From: Parabacteroides gordonii MS-1 = DSM 23371
GTDB lineage: Bacteria; Bacteroidota; Bacteroidia; Bacteroidales; Tannerellaceae
Length of the DNA stretch: 64,000 bases
Direction of reading: 5' to 3'
NCBI RefSeq assembly: GCF_000969825.1
Contig: NZ_KQ033919.1
Coordinates: 1,650,173-1,714,172 of the forward strand
Below the pieces are notes generated by a model that searched no databases, had not been told where the DNA came from, and saw nothing but the letters and a program-made list of their open reading frames with translations. Shown piece by piece: positions 25,769 through 35,639 of this stretch (within the stretch, counting starts at the first letter, position 1; every line of letters starts with the position of its first letter). Made by a program: the position numbers and the translations under genes.

Positions 25769-27133
25769 TTATCGGAAACTTATCACCTGCTTGCCACCCG
25801 TATCCGGCTTCTTTCCTTCAGGACGGGGAGCGGAAGTACCGACCGTAGCCGACGATACCGGAATTTCTTCGCTACCCACCTTCGAACGGGCGCGGGCGAT
25901 TACTTTCGGATCACGGTTGTATGTAGGGTTGTCCTCAATCAGGGCGATCAAGGCGTCGTCGTCCAGTTCGTCCTGATTCAATACGACCGCTTTAGCACGA
26001 GCCGCCACACGGCGCATACGTTGGCCGGAAGCCCCATAATACTTGTCGATCAAATCTTTTTCGGCACGTTCCTTGTTCAGGCGCTCTTCTTCGAGACGGA
26101 GCTCTTCTTCCGTCATGCGTCCCTGTTCGATCTGGCGTTTCTCGGCGATCTGAGGAATATCTTCCATACCGAAACCGGTTGCGAGGATCGTCATCTTCAC
26201 TTTCGAGCCGAGGGTGTTATCGATAGCCGTACCCCAGATCACTTCTATATCGCGTCCGAAGCGTGACATGAAATCGTGCACATCGTTCATTTCTTCCATA
26301 CGCAGCTCGGCTTCTTCGCCGAACGATACGTTGAATAATATCTTTTTGGCATTGAACACATCGTTGTTATTCAGCAACGGAGAGTTCAGCGCATCTTCAA
26401 TAGCCTGGCGCACACGTCCTTCACCTTCACCGAAACCGTTACTCATCAGGGCAACGCCACCGTCTTTCATCGTCGTGTTGACATCGGCGAAGTCGAGGTT
26501 GATTATACCCGGAAGGGTGATGATCTCGGCAATGCTCTTGGCGGCAATGGTCAGCGTATCATCGGCTTTTCCGAATGCGTTCGTCATGGTCAGGTCGGAA
26601 TAGATCTCGCGCAGGCGCTCGTTGTTGATCACCAGCAGCGCATCTACATTCTTGCTGATCTCCTCCACACCGTTCAAAGCCTGGATGATCTTGCGTTCGC
26701 CTTCAAAAACGAACGGGATGGTAACGATACCGACAGTCAGGATACCCATGTCCTTGGCAAAGCGGGCGATCACCGGAGCAGCTCCCGTACCTGTACCACC
26801 CCCCATTCCGGCAGTGATAAAGACCATCTTGGTACCGTCGCTAAGCATCTTGCGGATATCTTCCATACTCTCTTCGGCGGCCATCATGGCACGTTCGGGT
26901 TTGTTGCCGGCTCCCAATCCTTGGGTGATGTTACGTCCCAACGGTACTTTTATGGGTACGTCGGAACGGTTCAACGCCTGGTTGTCGGTGTTACACAAAA
27001 CGAATGTAACATCATGTATACCTTCTTTGTACATGTGGGTAACAGCGTTACCTCCACCGCCTCCTACACCGATTACTTTGATAATCTTAGGAGTATCTGT
27101 CGGATAATTGAAATTTAATATTGTATCGTCCAT
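25769..27133 (-). CDS. ftsZ: Cell division protein FtsZ
   Basis: The 454-residue tubulin-like GTPase forms the division ring. It has GVGGGGGNAV (about 22-31), the tubulin signature AGMGGGTGTGAAP (108-120), and NLDFADVNTTMKDGGVALM (T7 loop region). The C-terminal tail is about 130 residues, longer than in E. coli, with a charged, helical linker (EELRLEEERLNKERAEKDLIDKYYG). This is usual in Bacteroidota. It is the terminal dcw gene, 29 bp after ftsA. Confidence 0.98.
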   Translation of the reverse strand: MDDTILNFNYPTDTPKIIKVIGVGGGGGNAVTHMYKEGIHDVTFVLCNTDNQALNRSDVPIKVPLGRNITQGLGAGNKPERAMMAAEESMEDIRKMLSDGTKMVFITAGMGGGTGTGAAPVIARFAKDMGILTVGIVTIPFVFEGERKIIQALNGVEEISKNVDALLVINNERLREIYSDLTMTNAFGKADDTLTIAAKSIAEIITLPGIINLDFADVNTTMKDGGVALMSNGFGEGEGRVRQAIEDALNSPLLNNNDVFNAKKILFNVSFGEEAELRMEEMNDVHDFMSRFGRDIEVIWGTAIDNTLGSKVKMTILATGFGMEDIPQIAEKRQIEQGRMTEEELRLEEERLNKERAEKDLIDKYYGASGQRMRRVAARAKAVVLNQDELDDDALIALIEDNPTYNRDPKVIARARSKVGSEEIPVSSATVGTSAPRPEGKKPDTGGKQVISFR

Positions 27134-27162
27134 TGTCTTCCGGTTTTATTACATTCGCTGGT

Positions 27163-28506
27163 TTACTTTACATCATCTTCATCGTCAAAAAGACTCTTAC
27201 CAAAAGTATCTATTCCCTTGGTCAGTCGGCCGAACAATCCGGGGCCTTTCTTCTTTTCGGGTTTCTTCTTCGGGGGTTCAGGAGTCGGCTTCACTTCTTC
27301 CTTCACTTCTTCCACAGGTTTCTCAACCTTCACCTCCACTTTTGGCGGGATATAAAGGGCACAGTTTTCCGTTCCTTTGGCCAGCAAACCGACTGCTACG
27401 GCATACTCGGGGTTGTTGGCTATCATCTCTCCGCTTTCTACGATACCTTTGCGAACGGCAGAGTAGCGTACGTCCATATTCAACCGTTCGCGGATCACTT
27501 CCGGAAGATTTTTCAGGGCGGCACCTCCACCTGTTATTACGATACCTGCACCCAGGCTGTTCATCAGGCCGGTTGCTTCCAGGCGGGCGTATACATTTTC
27601 AAGAATCTCTTTCATACGGGCTTCGACCACGTTATTGAGGTCGGCCAGTTTGATTTCGCGAAGTCCCATGCCATCGGCTGAACTGACCTGTATGCTCAGG
27701 TCGTTGTCTTTCTCCATCTGCGCACTACCGTAGGTAAGCTTCACCCGTTCGGCTTCCGTCTCTACCAGATGCAGGCTAGTGATATCGCGGGTGATCAGGT
27801 TTCCTCCGAAAGGAATGACCGAGAGGTTGACCAGCTGGCCGCCTTTGTAGACCGTCAGCGTAGTTACCCCGGCACCGAAACCGATCAGGGCACATCCCAG
27901 GTCTTTCTCGTTGTCGGTCAGCACCACATCAGCCAAAGCCAGGGGAGAGACAACGATATCGGCTATTTCTATCCGGGCACGGTCGCCGATGCTATTCAGC
28001 ACATAACGTTTCAGCGAAGGGCGTCCTACAATTAGCTTGTAGCGGGCTTCAATCCGGGTACAGGGGATACCTACCGGATTAGGCTCGGGCTTTTCGTCCA
28101 AAAAATAGGTGGGGGAAACCGCAGCCAGCACATCCAACATATCCGGATGATAGTTGCGGCATTCTTCGTAGAGGCCGTCGATGATCTCTTCGGTCACTAC
28201 CCCGTCGGTACCCAGAATGCGGGGAACCGTATGGTCGATGGAACGCAGCGACTGACCTCCGATGCCGACATAAACCTTTCCGATGCGTGCACCGCCCAGT
28301 TTATTTTCGAGCTTCAGGATAAGCCGTTTGATCTTATTCGCTGTTTCTTCCACATTATATACACATCCTCTTCGTATACAGGTAGCGGAGTTCTCAACTT
28401 CGTAGGCTATAATCGAGAGTGCCCCTGTCGGGCCTTTCGTTCCTACCATACCGACCATGTGAGAAGAGCCAAGGTCGATGGCTGCTATAAAGTCTGTGTA
28501 TGCCAT
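27163..28506 (-). CDS. ftsA: Cell division protein FtsA
   Basis: The 447-residue actin-like ATPase anchors FtsZ to the membrane. The N-terminus AAIDLGSSHMVGMVG is the phosphate-1 motif, and GAGIVITGGGAALKNLPEV is the adenosine motif. The C-terminus has a Pro/Lys/Glu-rich linker followed by GLFGRLTKGIDTFGKSLFDD, a typical amphipathic membrane-targeting helix. It lies directly between ftsQ and ftsZ. Confidence 0.97.
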   Translation of the reverse strand: MAYTDFIAAIDLGSSHMVGMVGTKGPTGALSIIAYEVENSATCIRRGCVYNVEETANKIKRLILKLENKLGGARIGKVYVGIGGQSLRSIDHTVPRILGTDGVVTEEIIDGLYEECRNYHPDMLDVLAAVSPTYFLDEKPEPNPVGIPCTRIEARYKLIVGRPSLKRYVLNSIGDRARIEIADIVVSPLALADVVLTDNEKDLGCALIGFGAGVTTLTVYKGGQLVNLSVIPFGGNLITRDITSLHLVETEAERVKLTYGSAQMEKDNDLSIQVSSADGMGLREIKLADLNNVVEARMKEILENVYARLEATGLMNSLGAGIVITGGGAALKNLPEVIRERLNMDVRYSAVRKGIVESGEMIANNPEYAVAVGLLAKGTENCALYIPPKVEVKVEKPVEEVKEEVKPTPEPPKKKPEKKKGPGLFGRLTKGIDTFGKSLFDDEDDVK

Positions 28507-28511
28507 ATCAT

Positions 28512-29240
28512 CTATCTTTTAGTACAAACAATCTGATCTTTGTATTTTAAATTAATTATACTGTATTTCTCCCATCCGGTTTTCGGAATGACCTTATCGT
28601 AGAAGAGCCGCAGGTTATCCAGCTTTTCTTCATAGTCATTGAAGGAACCCAGTACAATCCGGTGGTTGCCCACCCGGGGAATCAGTTCCACTTCATTATC
28701 AGGATGAACATAAATCTGCTCTATCTGATTATTCCAGAACTCATTCTCCTGCAAAAATAATGCAAATTTGTATAAGTCGGTTACCGCCAGCTCTTTTTCG
28801 ACATATCCACTTACTAAAGGGACGTCTGTTACATAGCGATGACTGACCGGCATCGTGCTGCCGAGGTTATCCACATAGAAGTTTCCCCTGGAACTGATCA
28901 CACGCAAAATAGGTATTTTCTGCTCTACTTCGAGCTTGACGATCCCCGACGGCGTTTTATAGGCTTCAATGCGGGCTATCATCTCGTTCTTTTTCAGTTC
29001 ATTCTCTATCTTGTCCGTATTGATCTCGTCCATAGGCTTTTTGATCGGGTTAAGATCCGCCTTTCTAAGGATCGACACCAGGTCGCTTTCGCTTACGAAA
29101 TGTTTATCGAGACTGTCTTTTACCACGACCTGGAGCTCATGGCATTCCTTATCCTGCCTCATATCCCGGAAGAAGAAGGTGACAAACACGATGTAACAAG
29201 ACAACAGTGTAGCTACTATTATGGATACTATACGAATCAC
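28512..29240 (-). CDS. ftsQ: Cell division protein FtsQ
   Basis: The 242-residue protein has a single N-terminal membrane segment (about 5-25) followed by a POTRA-like region (DSLDKHFVSESDLVSILRKADLNP) and the FtsQ/DivIB beta domain (IARIEAYKTPSGIVKLEVEQKIPILRVIS). It bridges early and late divisome parts. The start overlaps the murC stop by 4 bp. The position in the cluster strongly supports the call. Confidence 0.9.
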   Translation of the reverse strand: MIRIVSIIVATLLSCYIVFVTFFFRDMRQDKECHELQVVVKDSLDKHFVSESDLVSILRKADLNPIKKPMDEINTDKIENELKKNEMIARIEAYKTPSGIVKLEVEQKIPILRVISSRGNFYVDNLGSTMPVSHRYVTDVPLVSGYVEKELAVTDLYKFALFLQENEFWNNQIEQIYVHPDNEVELIPRVGNHRIVLGSFNDYEEKLDNLRLFYDKVIPKTGWEKYSIINLKYKDQIVCTKR

Positions 29241-30622
29241 AGTTTCTTATCCAATATTTGTTTAACTGGTTCGATCAACCGGTCGATATCGCCGGCGCCA
29301 ACCATTAATACGATTTCAAACGTATCTGCCTCCTTTTCCACCAGGTCGAGCAATTCACCTTTACGGATCAGCTTCTTGGCGGGAATGGTCACAGCATCGA
29401 ATATGATTTCCGAAGTTACCCCCGGAATCGGTTCTTCCCGTGCGGGATAGATATCCAGCAGGATCAGTTCGTCCAACAACGACAGGCTGGCGGCAAAGTC
29501 GGCAGCAAAATCGCGTGTACGGGTATAAAGATGCGGCTGGAAAATACCGGTCACCTTGCGTCCGGCATACAATTCTTTTACAGATTGTATACTGGCTTTC
29601 AGCTCGGCAGGATGATGTGCATAATCGTCGATCAATGCGATATTCTCCTTTTTCAGGTGAAAGTCGAAACGACGTTTCGGGCCTGCGAAAGAAGCCATGC
29701 CTTTCTTTATTTCCTCGGGTGTTACACCGTTCAGCCATGCCAAGGCGATAGCGGCAACCCCGTTCTCTATATTTACTTTCACGGGGACACCCAGCTGGAT
29801 GTCGGCGATACGGATATCCGGGCCGACGAAATCGAACCAGATCTCACCGTTTCCGATACGGATATTCTCCGCATGGAAATCACCTCCCTCGGAAGCCGAA
29901 TAGGTATATAGTTTTACTCCTTCCTGTAGACGGGGAGTCACGTCAATGCCTTTCCGCATGATCAGGCAGCCATCGGGACGGATCAGCGAAGTGAAATGCT
30001 CGAAGCTTTCGCGATAGGCTTCGGCCGTGCCATAGATATCCAGATGGTCGGGATCGGCAGCGGTGATAACAGCCATATAGGGGGTCAACCAGTGGAAAGA
30101 ACGGTCGAACTCATCCGCTTCGATCACGGTTAGGTCACTTTTAGCGGACAGCATCAGGTTGCTGTCGTAGTTCTTCAGGATGCCACCCAAAAAGGCATTG
30201 CAATCTACATGCGATTGTTTCAGCAGATGGGCAAGCATAGAAGAGGTGGTTGTCTTACCATGCGTTCCGGCGATGCAAAGGCCGCGCGAACAGTTGGTGA
30301 TCTCGCCTAATACACGGGCACGTTTCATGATCTCGAAGCCGTTCTGACGGAAATAAGTCAACTCCGTATGCGACTCGGGAACGGCCGGCGTATAAACAAC
30401 CAAAGTCTGAGCCGGGTTCTTAAAAGCATCCGGGATCAGGGAGATATTATCTTCGTAATGAATAACGGCTCCTTCACGGTTTAGTTGCGCAGTCAGGTCG
30501 GACGAGGTTTTATCATATCCTCCCACCTGCTTTCCCTTCGACAGGAAATAACGGATCAGGGCACTCATCCCTATTCCACCTGCTCCGACAAAATAAACGG
30601 CCGTTATCGTATTTATATTCAT
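29237..30622 (-). CDS. murC: UDP-N-acetylmuramate-L-alanine ligase MurC
   Basis: The 461-residue Mur ligase adds L-alanine to UDP-MurNAc. It has FVGAGGIGMSALI at the N-terminal Rossmann fold, the ATP loop AGTHGKTTTSSML (118-130), EADEFDRSFHWL, and DDYAHHPAELKASI in the C-terminal domain, which is MurC-specific. It overlaps ftsQ by 4 bp and follows murG. Confidence 0.98.
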   Translation of the reverse strand: MNINTITAVYFVGAGGIGMSALIRYFLSKGKQVGGYDKTSSDLTAQLNREGAVIHYEDNISLIPDAFKNPAQTLVVYTPAVPESHTELTYFRQNGFEIMKRARVLGEITNCSRGLCIAGTHGKTTTSSMLAHLLKQSHVDCNAFLGGILKNYDSNLMLSAKSDLTVIEADEFDRSFHWLTPYMAVITAADPDHLDIYGTAEAYRESFEHFTSLIRPDGCLIMRKGIDVTPRLQEGVKLYTYSASEGGDFHAENIRIGNGEIWFDFVGPDIRIADIQLGVPVKVNIENGVAAIALAWLNGVTPEEIKKGMASFAGPKRRFDFHLKKENIALIDDYAHHPAELKASIQSVKELYAGRKVTGIFQPHLYTRTRDFAADFAASLSLLDELILLDIYPAREEPIPGVTSEIIFDAVTIPAKKLIRKGELLDLVEKEADTFEIVLMVGAGDIDRLIEPVKQILDKKL

Positions 30623-30627
30623 ATATA

Positions 30628-31737
30628 TTATTGCTTTTTCTCTATTATCTTTACTATCTTGTCGACGATCCGTTCGGCACTCTGATGCTGGGCCAGTTGT
30701 TCGATATTACGGCTCAATAGAGCCAGTTGCTCATCGTCGTGTATCACTTCAAGCGCCCTGGTGACCAACTGCTGTTCGGCATCTTTATCTGCAACCATTA
30801 TGGCAGCGTCTTTGTTCGCCAAAGCCAGTGCATTCTTAGTCTGATGATCTTCCGCCACGTTAGGGGAAGGAACCAGGATTACCGGCTTCTTCAGCAGGCA
30901 TAGTTCAGAGATCGAACTTGCACCGGCACGGGAAATAATCAGATCGGCCGCCGAATAGGCATAATCCATACGCGTAATAAAGTCTGAACACCAGATCGGC
31001 ATACCGCGATAAGCTTTCAGATGCTTGGTCGCTTCACTGTAATAATAACGTCCGGTCTGCCAGATAACCTGCACATCGGAAGCAAACAGTTTATCCAGAT
31101 CGCCCTGGATACTGCGGTTGATCGTCCGGGCACCCAGGCTACCGCCTACCACGAGGATCGTTTTCTTTTCGGGAGACAGGCCGAAGAAGGCTAGTGCTTC
31201 CTCTTTCTTGTCCGTGGCTTCTTCCAGATCCTGGCGAACAGGGTTTCCGGTTATCACAATCTTGTCGGCAGGAAAGAACTTTTCCATGCCGTCATAGGCA
31301 ACGCATATTTTGGACGCCTTTTTCGCCAATAGCTTATTGGTGACTCCGGCATACGAGTTCTGTTCCTGTATCAGGGTAGGAATACCCTGCGAAGCAGCCA
31401 TCCATAAAGTCGGGCCACTGGCATATCCGCCTACGCCGACTGCGATGTCGGGACGGAAGTCGCGAATGGTTTTCTTTGCCATACCGAGACTCTTCCGCAG
31501 GCGGTTGAGTACTTTTATATTGTTGAACAGGTGAGCACGGTCGAAGCCACTCACCGGTAAACCTACTATTTTATAGCCGGCGGCCGGAACCTTTTCCATT
31601 TCCATCCGGTCTTCCGCACCTACAAATAAGATTTCCACATCAGGGAAACGTTTCCTGAGGGTATTGGCAATGGAGATAGCCGGGAAGATATGTCCTCCGG
31701 TTCCGCCACCACTTATTATTATACGGTACTGTTTCAT
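30628..31737 (-). CDS. murG: UDP-GlcNAc:lipid I transferase MurG
   Basis: The 369-residue GT28 glycosyltransferase makes lipid II. It has ISGGGTGGHIFPAISIANTL at the N-terminus, GGYASGPTLWMAA, GGSLGARTINRSI and the donor-site region SRAGASSISELCLLKKPVILVPSP. It sits between ftsW and murC with gaps of 3-5 bp. Confidence 0.98.
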   Translation of the reverse strand: MKQYRIIISGGGTGGHIFPAISIANTLRKRFPDVEILFVGAEDRMEMEKVPAAGYKIVGLPVSGFDRAHLFNNIKVLNRLRKSLGMAKKTIRDFRPDIAVGVGGYASGPTLWMAASQGIPTLIQEQNSYAGVTNKLLAKKASKICVAYDGMEKFFPADKIVITGNPVRQDLEEATDKKEEALAFFGLSPEKKTILVVGGSLGARTINRSIQGDLDKLFASDVQVIWQTGRYYYSEATKHLKAYRGMPIWCSDFITRMDYAYSAADLIISRAGASSISELCLLKKPVILVPSPNVAEDHQTKNALALANKDAAIMVADKDAEQQLVTRALEVIHDDEQLALLSRNIEQLAQHQSAERIVDKIVKIIEKKQ

Positions 31738-31740
31738 CTT

Positions 31741-33012
31741 TTATGTTGTTTCGGGTTGCGTATCAGGCACCCAGTTTGATATTTCTTCTTCCGTTATGGC
31801 CGGAGCAGCGCCAGCACCTTCCGTTTCCTCTTCCAGGTCTTCCTCTTCCTCATTACCCATATTGGCACCGAAACGGCTTACACTCAGGATAATCCCGAAA
31901 TATATACAGGAGATCACCGTCGAGGTTCCACCGCGGCTGACCAGCGGCATCGGCTGCCCGGTTACCGGTATCAGGTTGACGGCTACCGCCATATTTGCCA
32001 GTGCCTGCACCACGACCAGCAAGCCGCACCCGAGTACCAGGTATTTGGGAAAGGCTTTATCGCACTTTCGTGCAATCATTCCAACTCGCACCAACAGCAT
32101 GATATACAGCATCAGCACGAATACACCGCCTACCACGCCCAGTTCTTCAATAATGATCGCATAGATAAAGTCGGAATAGGCCTGCGGAAGGAAATCCCTC
32201 TGCTGCCCATGACCCGGCAATTGTCCGAACAGTCCCCCGCGTGCAATAGCGATCTTCGCATGGGAGACCTGGTAGTTATCATCCGTTATCTTATAGACTC
32301 CGTTCTCATCCGTGTCCGATTCGTGCCCGTCGAAGAAACGTTCCAGACGTCCCTGCCAGGTACTGAAACGGTCGGGCAGGTACTGCGTCACCCCGGTCGG
32401 CGTAAAGCGCAACAGCACGATAAACACGACGAGTGAAAGCAGCAGGAAACCCGCCAGTTTCCCCAGTTTCTTCAGCGGCAACTGCCCGATAAACATCATC
32501 AGGAAGCAAACGCCGAACAACATGAATGCCGTAGAGAAGTTTTCCGGAAGGATCAACACGCATGTCGCCCCTACCCCGATCAGGATATACTTGAATATCT
32601 GGTCGTCCGTAAACTTATTCCGCTTGCTGAGCAGGAAGGCGATGAACACGATCGAAGCCAGCTTGGCAAACTCCGAGGGTTGAAACTGTATGCCGAATAT
32701 CTCCAGCCAACGATGCGCGTCATTGGCATTGATCCCCACAAAGGGCGTGACCAGCAACATCAGCACCGATACGGGAAGCAAAAGTATGAATGCCGGAAAG
32801 AACCGGCACGGGATATTGTGCAACAGTAAAACCAGCACAAACCCGCCCAGCAGGAAAGTGGCATGACGAACGATCGGCGCCCAATGATTCGCGTTCTTGT
32901 AGGCGATCGTACTCGTGGCACTGAACACCTCAACAACCGAAATCAGGCACAGGAACATGAAGATGATCCATATCACCCGGTCGCCCTTAAATAATTTACT
33001 TGCCAGATCCAT
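31741..33012 (-). CDS. ftsW: Lipid II polymerase FtsW (SEDS family)
   Basis: The 423-residue membrane protein has about ten segments. SEDS signatures are FQPSEFAKLASIVFIAFLLS, HAKIAIARGGLFGQLPGHGQQRDFLPQAYSDFIYAIIIEELGVVG (with the conserved active-site region) and MPLVSRGGTSTVIS. It polymerises glycan strands at the septum together with FtsI. The C-terminus is acidic, which is common in this phylum. Confidence 0.97.
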   Translation of the reverse strand: MDLASKLFKGDRVIWIIFMFLCLISVVEVFSATSTIAYKNANHWAPIVRHATFLLGGFVLVLLLHNIPCRFFPAFILLLPVSVLMLLVTPFVGINANDAHRWLEIFGIQFQPSEFAKLASIVFIAFLLSKRNKFTDDQIFKYILIGVGATCVLILPENFSTAFMLFGVCFLMMFIGQLPLKKLGKLAGFLLLSLVVFIVLLRFTPTGVTQYLPDRFSTWQGRLERFFDGHESDTDENGVYKITDDNYQVSHAKIAIARGGLFGQLPGHGQQRDFLPQAYSDFIYAIIIEELGVVGGVFVLMLYIMLLVRVGMIARKCDKAFPKYLVLGCGLLVVVQALANMAVAVNLIPVTGQPMPLVSRGGTSTVISCIYFGIILSVSRFGANMGNEEEEDLEEETEGAGAAPAITEEEISNWVPDTQPETT

Positions 33013-33023
33013 TCTAATTCATT

Positions 33024-34358
33024 TTACAAATTACGTACGCAAGCCTTGAACTGATCGCCGCGATCTTCGTAGCTTTTAAAGAGGTCGAAGCTCGCGCAGC
33101 AGGGCGATAACAACACCGTGTCGCCTTTTTGAGCCAGTTTGTAAGCCTTTGTTACCGCCTCTTCCATCGAGCGGGCATCTTCTATCTGCGCTACTTTTCC
33201 ATCGAAAAAGGCATGCAGCTTCGCATTGTCTACGCCGAGGAAGATCAAGGTATGCACTTTCTTCTTTACGAGTTCTTCTATTTCAGAGTAGTCGTTGCCC
33301 TTGTCGGTTCCCCCCAGTATCAGCACCAGTTTAGTGGTCATACTTTGTAAGGCGTACCAGCAAGAGTTCACATTCGTAGCTTTCGAATCGTTGATATAGT
33401 CTACTCCGCGCACACGGGCAACCTTCTCCAGACGGTGTTCCACCCCCGTAAAGTCACTCAGCGAAGCCCGTATATTCTCATCGTGGATATCGACCACCTT
33501 AGAGGCGATACCCGATGCCAGCGAATTGTACAGGTTATGTGTACCCGTTAATGCTAATAAGTCCTGATCCATTGTAAATGTTCCGTTTGAGGTTTCAATT
33601 ACTATTTGCTTATGATCCGTATATCCCTTCACGCCGTCTTCATGCGTTTCGGCGAATGGGTAAAGAGTAGCCGCAGGATGGCGCTTGGCAATCTCGCGGG
33701 CAATAATTGGGTCGTCGTTCCAGAAGATGAATGCATCTTCGGACGTCTGGTTCTGAATGATGCGGAACTTGGCGTCCACATAATTCTGCATCTCGTAATT
33801 ATAACGATCCAGATGATCGGGCGTTATATTCAGCAAGATAGCTATATCCGCCTTGAAGTCGTACATGTTATCCAACTGGAAACTGCTCAGTTCGATGACA
33901 TAGACTGCGTGCGGGTCTTCGGCAACCTGCAATGCCAGGCTGTTTCCTACGTTTCCGGCCAGGCCGACATCCACTCCGGCTTCTTTCAGGATGTGGTATG
34001 TAAGCATGGTGGTCGTTGTCTTACCATTGCTACCGGTGATACAGATCATTTTCGAGTCGGTGTATCGTCCGGCAAATTCGATTTCGGAGATAATATGCGT
34101 CCCCTGCGCTTTCAGCTGTTGGATGATCGGAGCCTTGTCGGGTATTCCCGGGCTTTTGATGATCTCGTCGGCATTCAGAATGTCGGCTTCGGTATGCTGT
34201 CCTTCTTCCCAACGGATCCCGTGGGCGTCGAGCATATCCTTATACTTGGGTTTGATAGACGAGAAGTCGGAAACGAACACGTCAAATCCTTTCACCTTCG
34301 CCAGCACGGCAGCTCCTGCGCCGCTTTCTCCTCCCCCTAATACAACAATTCTTTCCAC
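33024..34358 (-). CDS. murD: UDP-MurNAc-L-alanine:D-glutamate ligase MurD
   Basis: The 444-residue ligase adds D-glutamate. It has VLGGGESGAGAAVLA at the N-terminus, ICITGSNGKTTTTMLTYHIL (ATP loop), NITPDHLDRY, FTGVEHRLEKV and NDSKATNVNSCWYAL. It lies between mraY and ftsW in the dcw order. Confidence 0.98.
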   Translation of the reverse strand: MERIVVLGGGESGAGAAVLAKVKGFDVFVSDFSSIKPKYKDMLDAHGIRWEEGQHTEADILNADEIIKSPGIPDKAPIIQQLKAQGTHIISEIEFAGRYTDSKMICITGSNGKTTTTMLTYHILKEAGVDVGLAGNVGNSLALQVAEDPHAVYVIELSSFQLDNMYDFKADIAILLNITPDHLDRYNYEMQNYVDAKFRIIQNQTSEDAFIFWNDDPIIAREIAKRHPAATLYPFAETHEDGVKGYTDHKQIVIETSNGTFTMDQDLLALTGTHNLYNSLASGIASKVVDIHDENIRASLSDFTGVEHRLEKVARVRGVDYINDSKATNVNSCWYALQSMTTKLVLILGGTDKGNDYSEIEELVKKKVHTLIFLGVDNAKLHAFFDGKVAQIEDARSMEEAVTKAYKLAQKGDTVLLSPCCASFDLFKSYEDRGDQFKACVRNL

Positions 34359-34373
34359 GTTTATATATATTTA

Positions 34374-35633
34374 TTATCTCATCTTCAATGTGACGATCGT
34401 AATAACCGCCAGAATAATACCGATCAGCCAGAAGCGCACCACAATCTTCGATTCGGGCACTACGTTGAACGGTTTTTGTATCAACGCCTGTATACCGGCA
34501 TTCCCTGCTTTCTGGAAATGATGATGTAACGGCGTCATTTTAAATATACGGCGACCTTCGCCATACTTCTTTTTGGTATACTTGAAGTAGGCAACCTGTG
34601 CCATCACCGAAATACTTTCAGCGAGAAAAATACCACAAAGAATCGGGATTAGCAACTCTTTGCGTATAATTATAGCGAATACCGCAATAATACCTCCCAG
34701 CGTCAAGCTACCCGTATCGCCCATAAACACCTGTGCAGGGTATGAGTTATACCAAAGGAAACCGACCGTTGCACCGATAAAGGCAGCGGCAAAGACCACC
34801 AGCTCTTCCGCTCTCGGAATAAACATGATATTCAGGAAGGAGGCAAATTCGAAGTGAGACGACATATAAGCGAGTATTCCCAAGGCAACCCCGATAATAG
34901 CAGAACTTCCAGCTGCCAGGCCATCCAGTCCGTCCGTCAGGTTTGCCCCGTTGGAGACAGCCGTTACGACAAAGATTGTCATCAGCACAAACACCAGCCA
35001 TGCCGCTTCTTCCTTATAATCGCCGGCCCAGCTTACCAGTTGGGCATAATCGAAATTGTTATTCTTCATGAACGGGATGGTCGTCTTGGTCGATTTGGTT
35101 TCCGCCGTATGGTAATGAACCTCCTCAATCACGTTGTCATGGCGTACCTCCATATTCTCCTTGATCACGACATCCGGGCTCATAAACAACACCAGACCGA
35201 CAATCAGCCCCAGACCGATCTGTCCGATAATCTTAAACTTACCGTGCATTCCCTCTTTGTTCTTACGGAATACCTTGATGTAATCGTCGGCAAAACCGAG
35301 GGCACCCAGCCAGACAGTGGTCACCATCATCAGGATCACATAGATATTATTCAGTTTGGCACAAAGCAACGTCGGTATCAAGATGGCGATAATGATAATG
35401 ATACCTCCCATTGTCGGCGTACCTTTCTTGCTCATTTGTCCTTCCAGGCCGAGATTACGTACCGTCTCGCCGATCTGCAACATCTGCAAACGGTCGATAA
35501 TACGGCGGCCGATGGCTGTCGAGATAAACAAAGAGAGGATCAGTGCCAGTCCGGAACGGAATGATACATATTTAAACATCCCCGCTCCAGGGAGATCCAG
35601 TTGATCCAGATAATTAAAAAGATAATAGAGCAT
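34374..35633 (-). CDS. mraY: Phospho-MurNAc-pentapeptide transferase MraY
   Basis: The 419-residue integral membrane enzyme forms lipid I. It has [25 protein letters not shown] (Asp pair), [26 protein letters not shown] and a C-terminal [11 protein letters not shown]. It has an insert of about 50 residues between segments (about 175-210, [17 protein letters not shown]), which I believe is usual in Bacteroidota MraY. It lies 7 bp after murE. Confidence 0.98.
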   Translation of the reverse strand: MLYYLFNYLDQLDLPGAGMFKYVSFRSGLALILSLFISTAIGRRIIDRLQMLQIGETVRNLGLEGQMSKKGTPTMGGIIIIIAILIPTLLCAKLNNIYVILMMVTTVWLGALGFADDYIKVFRKNKEGMHGKFKIIGQIGLGLIVGLVLFMSPDVVIKENMEVRHDNVIEEVHYHTAETKSTKTTIPFMKNNNFDYAQLVSWAGDYKEEAAWLVFVLMTIFVVTAVSNGANLTDGLDGLAAGSSAIIGVALGILAYMSSHFEFASFLNIMFIPRAEELVVFAAAFIGATVGFLWYNSYPAQVFMGDTGSLTLGGIIAVFAIIIRKELLIPILCGIFLAESISVMAQVAYFKYTKKKYGEGRRIFKMTPLHHHFQKAGNAGIQALIQKPFNVVPESKIVVRFWLIGIILAVITIVTLKMR

Positions 35634-35639
35634 GTCGTT